This document shows positions 1-13,765 of a stretch of 64,000 bases of DNA, one piece after another. How positions within the stretch are numbered: the first letter of the stretch is position 1; each line of letters opens with the position of its first letter. The DNA comes from Phlebiopsis flavidoalba. Lineage: Eukaryota > Basidiomycota > Agaricomycetes > Polyporales > Phanerochaetaceae. A program made the position numbers and the translations under genes. The notes under the pieces are model-generated. The model was not told the DNA's origin, did no database searches, and was given only the letters and a program-made list of their open reading frames with translations. The stretch lies in the NCBI GenBank assembly GCA_035772785.1, contig JAOCPU010000071.1, forward strand, positions 62,001 through 126,000, read 5' to 3'.

Positions 1-576
1 CTGATGCGAACTGTGATCCCAAGTGCTTCGCCGCACATTGATTCAGGGGACACGACGCGATCTGCACCAGATATTGAGTCGCAAGTCATCTCCCGTTCGC
101 GTCATGTGCTCGATCAGGCGGACGGGCGTGCGGTCGCGCGTATACTCCCCCGTCCGCATATCCCCCCGCTACATTTGAGCAGAAGGAAACCAGTTGGCAG
201 TTGATTTCCCTCGAGCCCTGAGAACGAGCAGGATGGCGCGCAAGATGATAGGCCGCCTCTGAGGGACGAGTCCTACCATATTTTTAATTAACGTCACTGT
301 GGCTAGGGTTATGTACGACAGTGTACTAATTTTTGTTTCGAGTATCTAAGTATCGCCAAGTTTAGCGATACCAATATCGTACATTTGTTGACTGTCGCGT
401 ATCGTGGGTGCAAAGAAATACCAAGTCATCATTTTGGGATGCGCGATCTTCTATCGGGTACATGTCATCGTATATCTATACGACCTGACCAATTGCGATC
501 CAATGACGGTTTCTCATGACCGTATTAGCCTCCACTGGCCAAGCCTGTCCAAGCCACATGTACAAGATTCTATGAC

Positions 577-1770
577 TTAGCCTCCGCCCATCATCATCAT
601 TACACCATAGCTGATCTCCACCGACGAGCTCCCAACAGAGACGGACGTCACAAACTCGTTGTTACTTCTCCATGTCCCACGTCTTCGAGCCGAAGCCGTT
701 GGGTCCACAGTACCCACCGTACCACACCAGCCTCTGCGCCAGTGAAACGTGTACAGTATCGAAGTCGACGAACGGCACCCTCTTGCCACCTGAGGTCGTA
801 GTCCTCTCAAACGATCCCACTCTGCATCTTGCTGGCACCAGATAGGTCCGGGCACCTTGGGTGAACGTCGCGGTATCCTTCAGATGCGTCCGTGGTGGGT
901 TGTCGATGACGGTACGCTCCGTCCCCGTGGTCTAAACTGGTCGTCCGTTGACTCGGCGAATGTTGAGCGTGTGCTCCGCCCGCCGCAACCTCGAAGTAAA
1001 CCTACAGAGCAACTATTCCTCCCTTCCGGTAAATAATTCGCTAAATGTGGGGTGGGGGGCCTGTGTAATTGTGTGAAGTCAGATTGTGCGTTGTTGGGCC
1101 ACCATTCTGCAGTATAGACCATTTGTCGTGTTGAGAGTTGCGTAACAAGTTAAAGGTGCATGTCAGTCAGAAGGTCGTGTTTGATTCTACATTTTTCCTG
1201 CATCGTGCGCCAAGTGGGGGCGAACGGACGAGATGTAACGTTGTGGGCTTACCGGTTGTACGTTTTGTACATCTCCCGTGCCCTCGCATGATGAGTAATT
1301 GGGGGGCCGCCACGTAAGTTGTCTCGATGCCTGTCTGCAAGATTGCCGTGTGGGCGAATGATAGCACCATCGATGCCCTATCCCAGGCCGAAAGTCTGAA
1401 TATCAACAGCCACTAGATGCGCCAGGCCGGGTGCCATCGGGGCGTGGGCACGACGATCGTGAACCGACTACTGTTTGATAGGTGTGTGCCCTATAATTAA
1501 TCGTTTTCAGCGCGAAAAAATTCAGTGACCGAACGTGAACGACGTACGGCGGTATTGTTCAGAACGACACCCGAAGCCCCAGTTTTTGAACTGCTGACGA
1601 TCCCGTTTTTAGGTATCGTCCGTGCTGAAGAGGGTGTCGAGTTGAGCAAGCCGCCCATTGCGCATTGCAACACGCTGCTCGGAGGGCGATTTCGCGTGGA
1701 TAGGTATAGGGAGCGACCTAAAATATCCGCTGCGCAACTGGGGTCGAGAATGTTGAGACGTGAGAGTTGA
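577..1770 (-). pseudogene. G1-family (eqolisin) secreted peptidase, broken copy 1
   Basis: Glutamic peptidases of family G1 (Pfam Peptidase_A4) are secreted acid proteases. Read on the minus strand, pieces appear in family order but in different frames. An AILQTGIETTY block near 1340 matches the family's AILQTG-D motif. A YTAEWWPNNAQSDFT block near 1100 matches the YEWYP-x-x-A-x-DF region that carries the catalytic Glu. An AEW block near 800 is followed by a VPFVDFDTVTFTGA-like stretch (frames mixed) and a C-terminal SVSVGSSSVEISYG ending at the stop at 577. The N-terminal NWAGAV motif is poorly preserved, and signal and propeptide are not clear. Stops and frame breaks occur throughout. A TATA box lies about 120 bp upstream. 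A second member on the same strand is at 62.5-63.6 kb. Family assignment is good; the 5' limit is a guess. Confidence 0.6.
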
Positions 1771-1886
1771 CGTGACAGGTGAGGAGAATTGCTTTGAAAA
1801 GCTATTGCTGAAGAGTGCGTAGGCGGTCGAGCTGAACTCGTCCTGAGACACCTGAAGCCTGAGGGAACAAGGCCTAGGTGGAATGG

Positions 1887-1896
1887 CTATTTATAG
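1887..1896 (-). promoter_or_regulatory. TATA box of peptidase copy 1
   Basis: On the minus strand this reads ctataaatag, about 120 bp before the presumed coding start of the G1 peptidase remnant. The second peptidase copy has a TATA-like element (63,694-63,705) at a similar distance, which supports the reading. Confidence 0.4.
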
Positions 1897-1899
1897 TGA

Positions 1900-4800
1900 A
1901 GACAGCGTCCGTCCGAGGCGTGTTTTTTCAAGAGCCATGCCTGCCTCGGCACTGAGTATTGTTGTGCCACAAGGTATGATACTATAATAGCTCTCTTACC
2001 ATACGAAGAGTGCCATGCTCGTACCATGGGAAGGGCATCATAAGCTCCGCGATTTGTTTGACACACGTAGGTCGTGCATTGATGGTGCTTAAACGAGGGT
2101 AACCTGGTTTCCCTTTAGCAGAGCTTTGTTTGACCTGCTTCAGGAGAACTAGGAGGTAAGTCTTACAGAACCTTCTGTTTATGGTCGTGTCAGGAGGGAC
2201 CTAGGGGGGGGGAAAGGTTCCCTCTTACCCGAGCGGGGGCGCGTTGTTTGCATCTCACGACTTCGCACGCGTGTATCACAAGGCATGATGGAGGCGCGAG
2301 ATGTGATGACGCTGAGTCCCATATGGAGGAATGGCTGCTGGTTTATAATCCCAGGGTTAGTCGGCCGTTTACACCAGCGGGTTAAATGGCTCCTGGATCA
2401 CGAGCATCCTACAAACCAACGACTCCTACAACTCCGGTGTGAACACGTATGCCATGCCTTTTTTACCATTCATTGTATCTCACCTTCGGATGGACTGTCG
2501 TGATGTTTTCATCAATCAATGTTGTAGATGCTACAGACTACGAAATGTAGCGTCGGCTAGGCGTGTAGTGATCCCCGTGGCTACGCACAAAACGCGTAGG
2601 ACGAGTACCGCCGCATGAGCAGCGACGACGTCAAAAAAGAGGAATAAGCTGACCTCGAATTGCATAGCGTCTCATGACGCTCAGGGGGCATGACACAGAG
2701 AACCGCGAGGCTCAGGGGTAAAAAAAGGAGGCTAGCTGAGTCTGTCAAACGTGGTCGAACGCGCTCCACAAGCAGATGGATGGACTCCGTTCATCTAGTT
2801 CGGGAGACGTTCGTCGCTTCGAATGTGTAAGGGGTGGGAGGTGTTTGCAATTGTACCGTGGTATAGATAGCTGTGTTTAAGACGTCTAGGGAGCTGTGAC
2901 GTTTTTACATGCTCGCTCGCTCAAGGGCTGGTGGGCGTAGACCGCTCACACTTCAATATGACGTAACTCGTTCGAAATGCTATGAACCTCTGCTCTAGAG
3001 CATGCATCTACCTCGAGGGCTAGCAGGCGGCTCACAGGGTGGGGGAGGGGGGGGGGCTGCCTCTCGGCGGCTCCTCTGTCTTGGGTCGCAGTTTCTCAGT
3101 GATAGGGGTTCTCTCCGATGATGGTCAAAAGGAGGTGGCCCATACTACGGCGCCAGGCAGCGTTGCATCAATAATTGGCGACATCCCCCAGTCGGTACAT
3201 CAAAGTAATGACGCTGGCCGAGTGACCGTATTGAGTGATGAGTAGCAAAGAGTCATGTAATGGCTGTGTTATGGGGCCATCCAGTTTCACGGATTCGCAC
3301 CACAGCTGCTGGCGTGCTATTTTGCTACTGTGCTCGAAGAATTGTGTTGATCAGAATGGTCTGAAATTAATACTAATCTGAAAGAGGTTGTGGGCACCTG
3401 CTTGGTGTCGTTGGTTATCACATGCTTCTGTCTAGACACGACATGAGTGGGGGGGGTGTTCCTAACAGAAAAAATTTCAAGTGACCTGGATCCTGGCTTC
3501 ATAAATTGTTTTATTTTATATAATCATTGCGATTGAATTTAACGTTTTTAGAATAGTCGTGCTCACGTCCAAGACACGTCGCACGGTCGCAGAACAGGTC
3601 AAAAATCCGGGTTAGGTCTAATGAGAGTAGAAAAGAACCTCTGTGGTGTGGCCCCACCATTATGTTCAAGCACAATAGCATTGTTCATCGGTACTTGTGA
3701 TGTTTTATCTCCCACCAGTACATGATTCGGTCCATTAATGTTAGCTAATGAGGGTACAGGAATCCATTAAAGCGTCGAGCGAATTGAAGACTCAGCGACG
3801 TTGTTCTTTGATGTGGCGAGTGTGCGCCTAGCAGCCTTCCATTTCCGAAAACTGTACCGTATGGGCCACAAGCAGCTGTCATTCCTCATCGTGGGATCGG
3901 AAGAATCATCCCACCTGGCCCGTGTCGCATGGTACGCCGTGCCATCGAAGTCCCTTCTTGCCTCAGGGTTAGACTAAGCTCATTCCTCGATACTCTCTGT
4001 TCACTTCTGCGAGTTCGTCGCGGAGGGTCGATGTCCGGCGGGAAATCTCTCGAGTTATTCCTCGAGGATGGGTATTCCGACGTGAGGCATAGGTGGCCCA
4101 AAAAAAAAGGGGCCGGACACACGTTGTGAAGCTGGCCACACCGGTTGATATATGACAGACAGGTCGCCCACAAGTTGTGTTTCACTTCGACTTCGGCGTA
4201 ACGGTAGCAGCTTGTCCTGGCGCGACGTTGGTGCCCGCGGTTTCGCGTTTGCAATTAGCGGTGTTATAGCGGTAAGAAGCAACAGAAGGTTGTCTGACGT
4301 GAAAGGTCGTACGGCGGCTAGAATTCAGACACCATGAACAAGCAAGTACGTACGCTGTTATGGCATCGTTTTTGAACATTCTGAGAACATTCTTTATACC
4401 CCTAAGGTTCGGCGTCCTTGCTTGGCATTTGGATAGCTTGATTTGCGTCGACGCGCTCGCATTATGAAGTCGGTCCAGCATCCGCGAACACGTCTTCTGT
4501 AGGCGCATGCGGGTCAGCCCCCCGGTCATGCCATTCATGACGGTAAGTATGGCACAGAATATTCCGTCGAGTTCGCTGTTCTAGCAATGAACGTCAGATC
4601 ACATGGCTTGGTAGTACGCCTTGCGCGGCTAGAGGCTATCTCACGTGTTGCGTTGTAAATACAGTCTTCTCTTTCCGTTGAAGGTGCGATTCCCATGGCC
4701 TCATTTTCAGTCAGGTGTATGTGAGTGAAGAGAAGCGTTAGGAGGTTGGAATGGGGAGAGACGAGCAGCTGGATCCAATTCGTTCGCTATATCGTTAAGC

Positions 4801-6689
4801 TGTGACGCGAGAAGCCCGGAAGGTCCGTCCACTCCTTTGTCCTCGACGAAGAAGCCGGAAGGCCCACGACGAACGTAACACTTGGCCAAGGACGACGTAT
4901 GGCAGCGGGTTCAGGCCTGAGACGTTTGAGTCCTCGAACCAGTTCGTTCGAAACCTTCTGTACGGAGTTGATCTATCGGGAGGGGACGACGTACGTGGCC
5001 GCCTGTACGTCGTTTGCTAGCCCCTTCGTGTTGATGTTCCGCCGCCGAAAATTGTTGGCGGTGTAAGGGCCTCCGTGGTTTATCCCTGTCATAGGCTAAA
5101 TCATGAGTGCACGCCATAATTAACATCATAAAAGTCCCCGGGTGAAGCGTCGTCAAAGATTAACGCAGCAAAAAAAAAAACCAATGATTCCACATACTCA
5201 TAACACTACAAGATGTGGGACTTCAGAGTGTACTGTGACGAACACAGTTCTGTCACCGCTCTTGGGTCGTTGAGTAGCGCAGGTTCAGACTCGGCCCCTC
5301 GGCAAAGTTTGAGCGATACACATGAGCACGCAGCCGCACTAGCTTATAGTGAGAATATGAAGAACCCCTGATTCACGTCGCCTGAAGTGGACCCACTCAC
5401 AAGTTTGCCCACACCATCACGCATCCGTCGTGCACGCGACTCCTGTTATGAGATTTTTTCCGGGTCAAAGGAGCCGCTTTATTGATTCTCTATCATACCC
5501 AACAGTCAAACGCTTCAGCTCACCTTGAAAATCTTGCCGTACGTCAACATAAACAACGCATAAGCCATCGGGCGGCGAGCTTACTATCCGCCCTCACTTC
5601 GTTGCGACCCCAACCGAGATGACCCCACAGTGTAGGTTTTGTTACGACTCTCTGTATCAGGTTACAAGCAGTAAGTGTATTGGGTGGAGAGCATTTGCTC
5701 GAGGTCTCCCCCAAGCGGGTGCCTGGTAGCCGAGAATGGTCGGAGGGAATAGCGAACAGTGCCGCCAAGCTAAGGCTGGCGTATCTTCTCGAATTTAGCT
5801 CTTCTCCGATGAGGTATGACACGGGACCATTGGTGGCGCATTTTGATACCGAATCCCGCGAAAAATACCGTGGAGATTTTCATTATGTCTTGACCTGTCT
5901 TGCCCCACCTACAAAGTACAACGTCCATAGTTCAAACACTTGATGCTTTCCTTCGCCCTAATGTTCGGTGGAGTATTACTCTAGTCTACAATGTTTCGCA
6001 CGAGCTCTCTGGGCTTCATCTTTTAAACGTCCTCGGTTTATAATTTTTAGAACTAGGTTCTGTAGCGAGTTCTTGTGAGAATTTCACTCCGCGGTCACGA
6101 AGGACTGGCTGGCGCGCCATTGTCGGACAAGGCATTGATCTGGCATGCCGTCAGCGAGCCAATTTCGTTAGGATCACCCACAGTCTAACAAATTGATTGA
6201 TTGAAGTAGGCGTCACTTAAAGTTCTAGCTCTACTACGTCGCGCGCCTCAGAGACCGGCAGCGGTCTACTGTCAGAGCTCCCGACTTACCAGCGCGACAT
6301 GAAAGTCAAGGGACGGAAATCAAGTCCTTCAATATCCGTGTCCGGCAGTTACAAAACTTTGTTGCCTAAAATGTGTTGAACGTTCTTTTGTCCTGAAGCG
6401 AACATCTTCATTAGGCTAGAAATTGCGGCGCTTGAGTACGTCCTCCTTCGGTCGGGCTGTCACCGAACCCGCGTGTATTGTTCATATGTAACGTGACCGG
6501 AAGTACGTCAATATTATGCTTGCACACGCGCTCGGGGCCCTATCATTCGACGACATCCGATAGAGACGGCCATTCAAAGGTCCAGAGGGGCTACGAAGGT
6601 TCCACGAGCATTGGGGGCGTGTACCTCGTCTTTACGCTCAGCCATCCTCGTATAGCGTGTGGAGTCGTGTTTGGGGGGGGTAACATTCA
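1900..6689. other. No recognisable gene
   Basis: I see no family motif in this 4.8-kb stretch. Open frames are short (up to about 120 codons), overlap on both strands, and none shows a chain of exons with GT...AG borders. There are homopolymer runs (A-runs near 4100 and 5170, G-runs near 2210 and 3040) but no repeated unit. Decayed coding sequence or mobile-element debris cannot be excluded. Confidence 0.4.
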
Positions 6690-8080
6690 TGTCGAACGTG
6701 TCCTCCGACCTCTACCCACTGCATACTGGCCCTCTTCGATCCATCCCCGAGGACACCAAGAACCATTACAGGCGAGTGCGCTCGTCTGTACAGACATTGG
6801 CGGCCGATAGCTCCGCAAATACCTCTTCGACACTCTTGTCGCACGAAAGAAGAGCGGTCGGGGAGACTCCCCATAGCTACACTCTTGCCGTGCTTAGAGC
6901 CCATTCTCAAGGCCCATGGTCCTTGGATATTGGATATGCGGTTAGGACGTTGTTGGTTCACAGGACACCTCGTCCTGGCTGTCAGAAGTGTCGCTGTCAA
7001 ATATCCACTCGTGTGATCCTCGGCTACACCTCCACATCACCAGACTTCAGCACTTCTTCGACTTCGGCCGTAACGTCAGACTACGTCCAGTGCCCAAGAC
7101 ATTATCCCCGGCAAGCGCCTTACAGCCCCTGCAAACCCTGAGTTGAGAAATGTCGGGGTCGTATGTCGATGATCCTTCCCTACATCATATTCCTGAGCTC
7201 CTTCACCTTTTATAGTCGCTCGAAGAGCTCTAGTATCAGAAAACTGCTTGGGTTCGAGCACGGCCTTTTTTTTTTTCATGACGGCCTTCAATGGTGCTGA
7301 CAGCTGCGCTCTCCATCCTCATACCCTCACTAGTCGCCAACGTTAGTGCCTTCGGCTTTCGACTCCAGTTAAGCGCGTGCGGGGGGGGTCATATGACAAA
7401 TGTTCGAACCGGCATCTCCTCGCGGCTTTCTGGGCATTACACTCATTCCGGAAGCGCTACGGTAGTTCTTTCATCTTTCCCTTATCGCAGACATCATCCG
7501 CGATTCTTAACGCATTCGCTCCAAGAAGTTTAGCTTCTCTCTGACCCCCGCGGTTCATACTCGCCTCTTTTTTGCCGCTCGACTGTTCTATGCGCGATGC
7601 TTTTCCATATGCTTTCTGGGCGAGAACAAATAAGCGGAACTGTCGTGGCTGCATGCAGATACGCGATAGTAGGATGCTGGCTCCGTGGTATGCCAGAGCC
7701 CGCGCACATAGTCCTGCTTTGAATACGGCTTCACGCTGGGCACCCAGTGCAACGTTCCACTCACGAGAGGCTGCTAGCGTCGGTTTGGGTATATGACTCT
7801 TGCATGTGCTCCGCATAGCTTTCACTTCGGGAGTAGGTTTGAAGTGCACATTCATCACTCGCCTAAAACGGCTACTTGGGCTTGAGCTTATTCGGTCTTC
7901 GTGGAAGTTGATGCAGCATTTATCCTGCGTTTGGCGAGGGTTCATGGTCTCTTGGGTCCTGAGGTCAGGGAGACTATGGTCACTAAAGAGTGATAGGCTT
8001 TTGAGAGTTCTCTTATCTGCACCTAGAGCCTATGCGAAGCGATCGTATCATATTTACTATCGATTAGGCTAAACAAGCCA
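6690..8080 (+). pseudogene. F-box-type gene, broken (F-box 1)
   Basis: The recognisable part is the N-terminal F-box-like region at about 6700-6850. It reads in mixed frames as an LPT start, a PEDTKNHYRRV helix, then a SALVCTDW-like motif followed by RPIAPQ-LFDTL. In fungal F-box proteins this L-x-x-x-LVC-x-x-W pattern closes the F-box that binds Skp1 of SCF ubiquitin ligases. At least two frame shifts are needed to read it. The rest, to about 8080, is leucine-containing coding-like sequence without a motif I can name; the end is set by the next gene. It is the first of three F-box-type genes in the same orientation. The C-terminal half is uncertain. Confidence 0.4.
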
Positions 8081-8318
8081 TTTATTTCTACGTGATTGGA
8101 CTGACTGAGCACACAGGCCAGTGACCGCTGAAATGCGAGAGTTGACAAGAGCCGGAAGATGTTATCAGACAGTGATAAGTAATGTGATAATCCTTTTTAC
8201 AGCCTCGCATTTTGGCGACGGTGATTCCGGCACGTTCCTACTCGGTCCTCGTGCCATACTGCACCTCGACTACCCATTTCATAATAGCCTGTCAGCGCGT
8301 TCAACATCCCGCACCATC

Positions 8319-9780
8319 ATGGATACCCTCTCTTACCTCTGAGCTCATCGACCAAAATCGTTCGGCTACTGGACGGGGTCCATGAGTCGCTAGATCGCGC
8401 CGTCGCTCTGCTCCTTGTCATGTTAGTCTGCAGAGACTGGAAGAATTTATTGCGCTAACTATCACCTCTATTTCGTCTAGATAAATGCCTTCAAAACCAC
8501 GAGGCTGTCAATGGAGCTGACCGCGAAATCGAGAGCCTTCTCGCAACTCTTGAGAGCCACGTCTTTCTGAGTAACCAAGTCAAGATCCTTGTTTATGTAG
8601 GCGCTATGAGCGGACGCTTTCACGACGAGCATTTCTCGCATTAGGGAGGATCTCGTTGCACGTCACACGGGAAGCGGTCACCGTCTCTTCGATTTCTTAC
8701 CCTCAAACGAATGATGCCTCCGCTTCCTGCCGTAATCGCTCCACAAACTCCTATCTTGAGCACCCTCAGTTCATACTCTGGAAATACAACAGACTTCCAT
8801 ACCATGCACGCGAGCGATTCAAGCTGACGTCGCAACTTCGCTTAGTTTCACTTTTTTCCGACTATTGTCCTATAAGTTCGAGCCTTCGTCTCAGCATTCA
8901 ACACCCGCGTCCTCAGACGCAGAATCCAGACTATGAACGACTGGGCAATCATTAGAACTTGGACCTAACCCCGACCCATTCAGCCTCAACATATCGCATG
9001 TTCTATCGTTGACTATGAGCGGCTAGGGCATGCTTAACGAGTATAGCTTCTCGAGACCTTCACAGAAAAGAGCCACTGTCCCAATGCTCATTCATGCGTC
9101 TAAATCTCGACTCCCAAATCTCCGAGGAACTTATCGCCAGAGCTGTTCTCAGATCCTCCTATCCAACCAAATAGGCTCAATACGGCACCTCATTCTCGGA
9201 TTTAGTGCCTGGCTCAAAATATGGACACATGATCCTCTAGAGAGGCGGCTCACGAAGGACTCTAATCCCAAAATTACCATCCATCTGCACACTGCGTACG
9301 GTTTCGCATTATAGTACGTCCCGAGTCCGTGGACGCGCATTGTCAATATTCTGGGATCTCTTGCTGTTTCCCCCTCATATCGGCTCTTCCCCCGAATGTC
9401 ACATCCATCTACCTGCTACTTAGCTCTGGATCATTGGCACAGCAAGCCTGATATGTTTTCAGATCAGCAGAGCCTCGAACCTACCCCTCCATTGACTCTC
9501 ACAATGATTGTCGCACGATTGGAAGCAAGGCGTAGAGAGACTCGCTAAGTTGACGGACCTGTATATGCTCGTAGAGGAGCTGGGACATTTGGCCGCAGGA
9601 CTGGCAGGAATTGCCGGCGCGGTTTGCTCGGGCGGGGTAAACGACTGCATATTGAGGATTGGGATGGCAAGGTGGATATCACGCAGGCGAGTAGTCGTTT
9701 ACTATTCAAATTCTTCACGCTCAACTAAAAGTTTGATCAGTGCTGGTCGAGCTGCTGAAGTGTTGTGTGTCATCCCTTAA
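8319..9780 (+). pseudogene. F-box/LRR-type gene, broken (F-box 2)
   Basis: The start is the ATG at 8319; a frame break follows at once. Restoring frame by eye gives PSL-x-SELIDQIVRLLDG, a typical agaric F-box opening, followed near 8440 by LVCRDWKNLL. Further down are leucine-rich stretches (about 8820-9300) of the kind these proteins use as a repeat-like substrate-recognition region. A readable terminal block at 9508-9780 (VERLAKLTDLYMLVEELGHLA) resembles the end of such proteins. F-box proteins are substrate adaptors of SCF ubiquitin ligases; the target is unknown. Many stops and shifts interrupt the frame. F-box identity is fairly secure, exon structure is not. Confidence 0.5.
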
Positions 9781-9938
9781 GTTGATCGTTTATCGGACCT
9801 CCTTTGTTTCGCCTTTGTTAGCGAGCGCGTATCAAAAGTGATCTACATCAATCGCTCAGCTTACTCGGTGGCACATCCCAGGAGATCAAGACATACCAGC
9901 TGTGCACCGTACCACCACCATCGCCAATATAGCTCAGT

Positions 9939-11070
9939 ATGCCACGTCTTCCACCCGAGCTTTTGGACCAAATCTTTAGCCATTTCCACCATCCGTTTGA
10001 CTACGCTACACTCTGTGCATGTTCGCTCGTCTGCCGAGAATGGGGACTCCCAGCGCGCACCGATTATTGTTCTACAAGCTTCAACTACCAGCCCACCATT
10101 TACGCACCTTTGCCCCCCAAGTTCTCCGCGAGGACCCCACCTAACACCTACGTGGGATCAATAGGCATCGAAGACACCTCATGGCATGGCTCGAAAACTC
10201 ATTCTCACCCGCACCGATTTGTTGCTCTAACGAGCCAGCTGACTCGCCCTTCAGGACGTCGCTTTACATCATTGTCTTAAACCTATTATCAAGGCCCGCG
10301 TACTACCATCCCCCCCATGCGTATCCTTACGCAGCGTTGGGCTCAAGGTCTCCGATATCTCGTCACCACCTCTGAGAACGCTCAAAACATCCGCCCTGCT
10401 CCTACGCTACGCTTCTCCCGCTCCCCTGAGAATCTTCCTCAGCCATCAACGTAGCTCACCGTTATCCACATCGACCTCATACCAAAGTGGAGACTGGGGT
10501 CGAGAAAGACGAACTTTATGACGTTCCATTATTGCGCACGGACCTCAACCTCTTCCGTCACTTTGCTTATCCGCCGATCGACGCATTTCAGTAACACGCG
10601 TTCTTTCGAGGTGTCCATTGTAACGTCAAAACCAAAACCCACTCGGTGCGCGGAAAACATGCTTGACAGCGCTGACATCCCTCCCACCTCGATATCATTG
10701 ACCAACCTACAAAGACCGCTCCTTTCTCCTCAACATCCATCCTATCCGTCCCCCGCCGCTGCGCTCTCACCGCTCGCCCGTCTCGCTATAGGCTTACACC
10801 ATGTTCTGTCTGAGAAACCCAGTTCGACCCCCCAAAAAAGCGCCGACTCCATCCCTCAGCAGCTCCACCCTACGCCGCTTGCAATGCCGCCGCGCTTAAG
10901 GCCACCCCCCCCCCACAACAAACCCTACACACACGGTCGCCTTAGCTCCATAAGTTGTTAATACCCAGCATCGTCACTTACGTCTATCGCTCAGACTGAG
11001 CCACAGTTGTTCTGGAGCACTCTCGTTGCGCTTACCGCTTCTTAGCGCACTACCGTCTGGAGCTATGTCC
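9939..11070 (+). pseudogene. F-box-type gene (F-box 3)
   Basis: The ATG at 9939 opens a clear F-box: MPRLPPELLDQIFSHF, then YATLCACSLVCREWGLPART. This is the cleanest N-terminus of the three genes in this row. The first frame stays open to 10,280; the coding signal then moves to other frames (about 10,181-10,440 and 10,518-10,960), so at least two shifts are required. The C-terminal part is rich in Ser and Pro and reaches about 11,070. The expected role is Skp1 binding and recruitment of a substrate to an SCF ubiquitin ligase. The 159-bp gap to the preceding gene and shared orientation suggest a tandem family. F-box certain, 3' end approximate. Confidence 0.6.
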
Positions 11071-12039
11071 GGTTGATGCACCTTTAAATGGGCGCTCGAT
11101 ATCCAGCTTCAAAATACCACTGCTTGGCAGCCCCCTGATGGCCAACAGGCTTGCAGTACCATTACGTCGATCTAGAGGCTCTGGAGAACTCGATCAAAGG
11201 TTCAAACAGGTCTAGCGGATGTATATATCCCATACGGAGTGCGCGTAGGTCTACGTAAAAAACGCCCCCGTCAAACGCCTAGCTCAAAATGTTATTGCAG
11301 CGGGATAGAAGCTAGCGCTAGCATGTGCATGACTGACGGTCCATGGTCAATTCGAGTTCACCTGTCGTACTGAGCGGATTGAAACGGCAGCCATGAGTAG
11401 AGTTCCACAATTTCCCTCGCCTGTGCCTGCTTGAGTTGTTTGTATTGCGCTATGTCCAAAAAACTGTAAATCATCAGATTATGCCAAAAGGCCATTGTGA
11501 AATCATCCTCCTTTACTCAACCTATCTGTTACCCGTTGGCAGGCTCGCCGTATCTCAGTAAGATATAGGCCCCATGTTTCGAGAAATCATCTGAAGCGTT
11601 CGAACCTCCTCTTGTTCTACCAGTGCCGCCCACTGTAAGCCCCCCATGACCTTGTAGCAAACGAATCGTCAACGGTGAAAAACATTACGTCGATTAAATC
11701 CGCCATACAGTCGGCCCATTTCAACTCGTATTATTATAGTACAATTAATATACACGGATAGGCCCCGACCGGAAACGAGAAAAGTCCCGCCGGGATTGCC
11801 CGTGGGGCCTATAACAAGTTAAAATATTAACAATACAATGTCGTAATGGTACGATCAGGGCGGTTCAGAGAAACGTTCGAAAAACTACAAATCACAGACA
11901 AGGCTCAGTGCCTACATGCAGGTCGTCGTGTCATTAGAGAGGTCCATCCTAAATTCATATCTACACATAGGTCAATGACATGCCAACAGACGCGTTTTAG
12001 TAACCGCGGTAATAGCACCGATTAATATAGTAAAAAGTC
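11071..12039. other. Gene-free AT-richer spacer
   Basis: No open frame of useful length and no family motif were found. Base composition is more AT-rich than the flanks (for example 11,700-11,770 and 11,820-11,850). It separates the F-box row from the first duplicated gene pair. Confidence 0.4.
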
Positions 12040-12758
12040 ACCATTACGGCTCACAGATCTTGCCAGAACTCGGTCTCGCCAAACAAGACTGCGGCCTACA
12101 CTACGTAATTGACCTGTTTAGATTTGATCCGCCGTCACGAAGGTGTAAGGAGATGGGGTACATAGCGGACGAATCGATCTCTTCTACCAGTGCCGGTGAA
12201 CAGAGCGTCAAACGGGACCGTCACCTCGACACGCGCCAGAGGAGCGCAATGTTCGAAATACTCCGTGCGCGCGAGGGGACGACTGGAAAACAAAAAAAAA
12301 CGAGGATTCCAAGAATGGCTTATCAGCCGCGATTCGCGCACAGGGACATACCAGGACAATCTCAATAATTGCCTCAGCACGAACGCGCGGGAGCAAAGAA
12401 TGACAGGGGCCCGGGTCCGTTAGAGAATGGACTTGGTAAGGGTTTTGGAGACGTTGTCCGCTAAAAGATCGGGACACGGACCGTGAGGTTAGTATATATA
12501 GGTCTGGGGACGGTGAGTGATTAGTAATTACGCCTACCAAGGTCCCCGTTTGTCGTCGTTAAACAGGGTGCACCACGACAGAATTACCAGACGGCTGCCC
12601 GACGTGGGGGTTTACCGAGAAACCCGGCGGGGAAAGAATACACATCCGTCGCAGGGCTCGTTGGCGCGCCGCAATTGCTGCAGCGAGTGGTTATGCTAAA
12701 TGATGACACCGAGGGGAAAACCAACAGCCAGGCGAGGATGGCTCTTCGTGAACATCAT
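12040..12758 (-). pseudogene. Kre9/Knh1-like small secreted protein, degraded copy A
   Basis: The minus-strand start at 12,758 gives MMFTK, as in the two other copies (start 16,388 and start 30,441), but the signal peptide is scrambled after a few residues. Further down, short stretches align with copy C: a GTGTATTCT segment, a TGGTATGTCCCTGTGCG intron start, a GTGTCGAGGTGACGGTCCC segment encoding RVEVTVP, and a weak match to the FGDSGNW end. The frame is broken throughout by extra bases. The upstream TATA seen in copy C (tatatata) is reduced here to a weak gtatagcataata. This copy is very probably non-functional, unlike copy B. It is divergent to the F-box gene at 13,766. Confidence 0.6.
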
Positions 12759-13765
12759 GATTGAGGCGATGGAGCGTGCGAAAGACATTGTTTACACGAC
12801 GTGGAACCGAAGGGGGTAAAAGCCCATGCGGGAGTGAGATGGGGAGGCTAAATGACCGAGTGAGTTCTGCCAAAGACTCACGGCTTCGCTATCCCAGACA
12901 GCCAGAACGCATTACAGCGTATTATGCTATACCTTACTAGGGGACAGAGTCCGCCCGGACACATTCGTCACGACTTGGGCGACTCTGTGTGTGGGATCGC
13001 TCCTCCATGGCCTCCAAACCTCTGTGCAGCCGGCCAGCGCAATCGCCGTTGCCTCGATCCCGAGTATGCATCGAGATAAAACACACCCTGACAGGCCCCG
13101 TGGCAGTCACCACTGCTGTATAATCGAGCAGAACTGTGGTTTAGAGACTTCCCGTGTTACTAAGTGCTGATTCACTGCACCCCGTCGGCTGCAGTTCTGG
13201 CCGCCCGCCCGCATACCATATATTAGGAGTTCTGAGCAGATGGAGCTGCCGAGTAGTATCACCGAAGCCAGGTGATGCGGCCGAGGCGTCGTACCAGCCT
13301 AAACCTTTGCGAATCACGATGAGCAGGAAATCCCCCCTGCTTGAAGTCGTTGCTGCTCAATTCCCCAGTGTGAAATGGGACATGTAGAAGAGTCGGCTGT
13401 GAATATCTAATCTACAGCATGCGGCCAGCAATTATAACATGCCCCTACAGGTTTTTGAAACGGGACACAAGCCGGGACGCACCTGGGCTGCCCGCCGTGC
13501 GCGTGATTCATGCACTGAATAATTGGAGTTCAATGCACGATATTATTATTAAGATATACTCTTCACCAACATCCGTTTTATACTATGCCATATCAGAAAT
13601 TCTCGACAATAGCAACACCGAGGGTGGGCCACATGCGACGGTGGCACATGAGGTCGAAAAATTCACGAGCCGTGCGTCCTAGATTCAGTCACGTGACGGA
13701 CCGGCGGCCCTGCGCCACAGGGGCGTCGAATCCGAGTCGACATTCGACTCTCAGGAGCAACCACC

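Noticed and set aside
7457..7945. 162-codon minus-strand open frame
   Set aside because: No recognisable motif, and it overlaps the plus-strand F-box-type gene region. Length is within chance for this composition.
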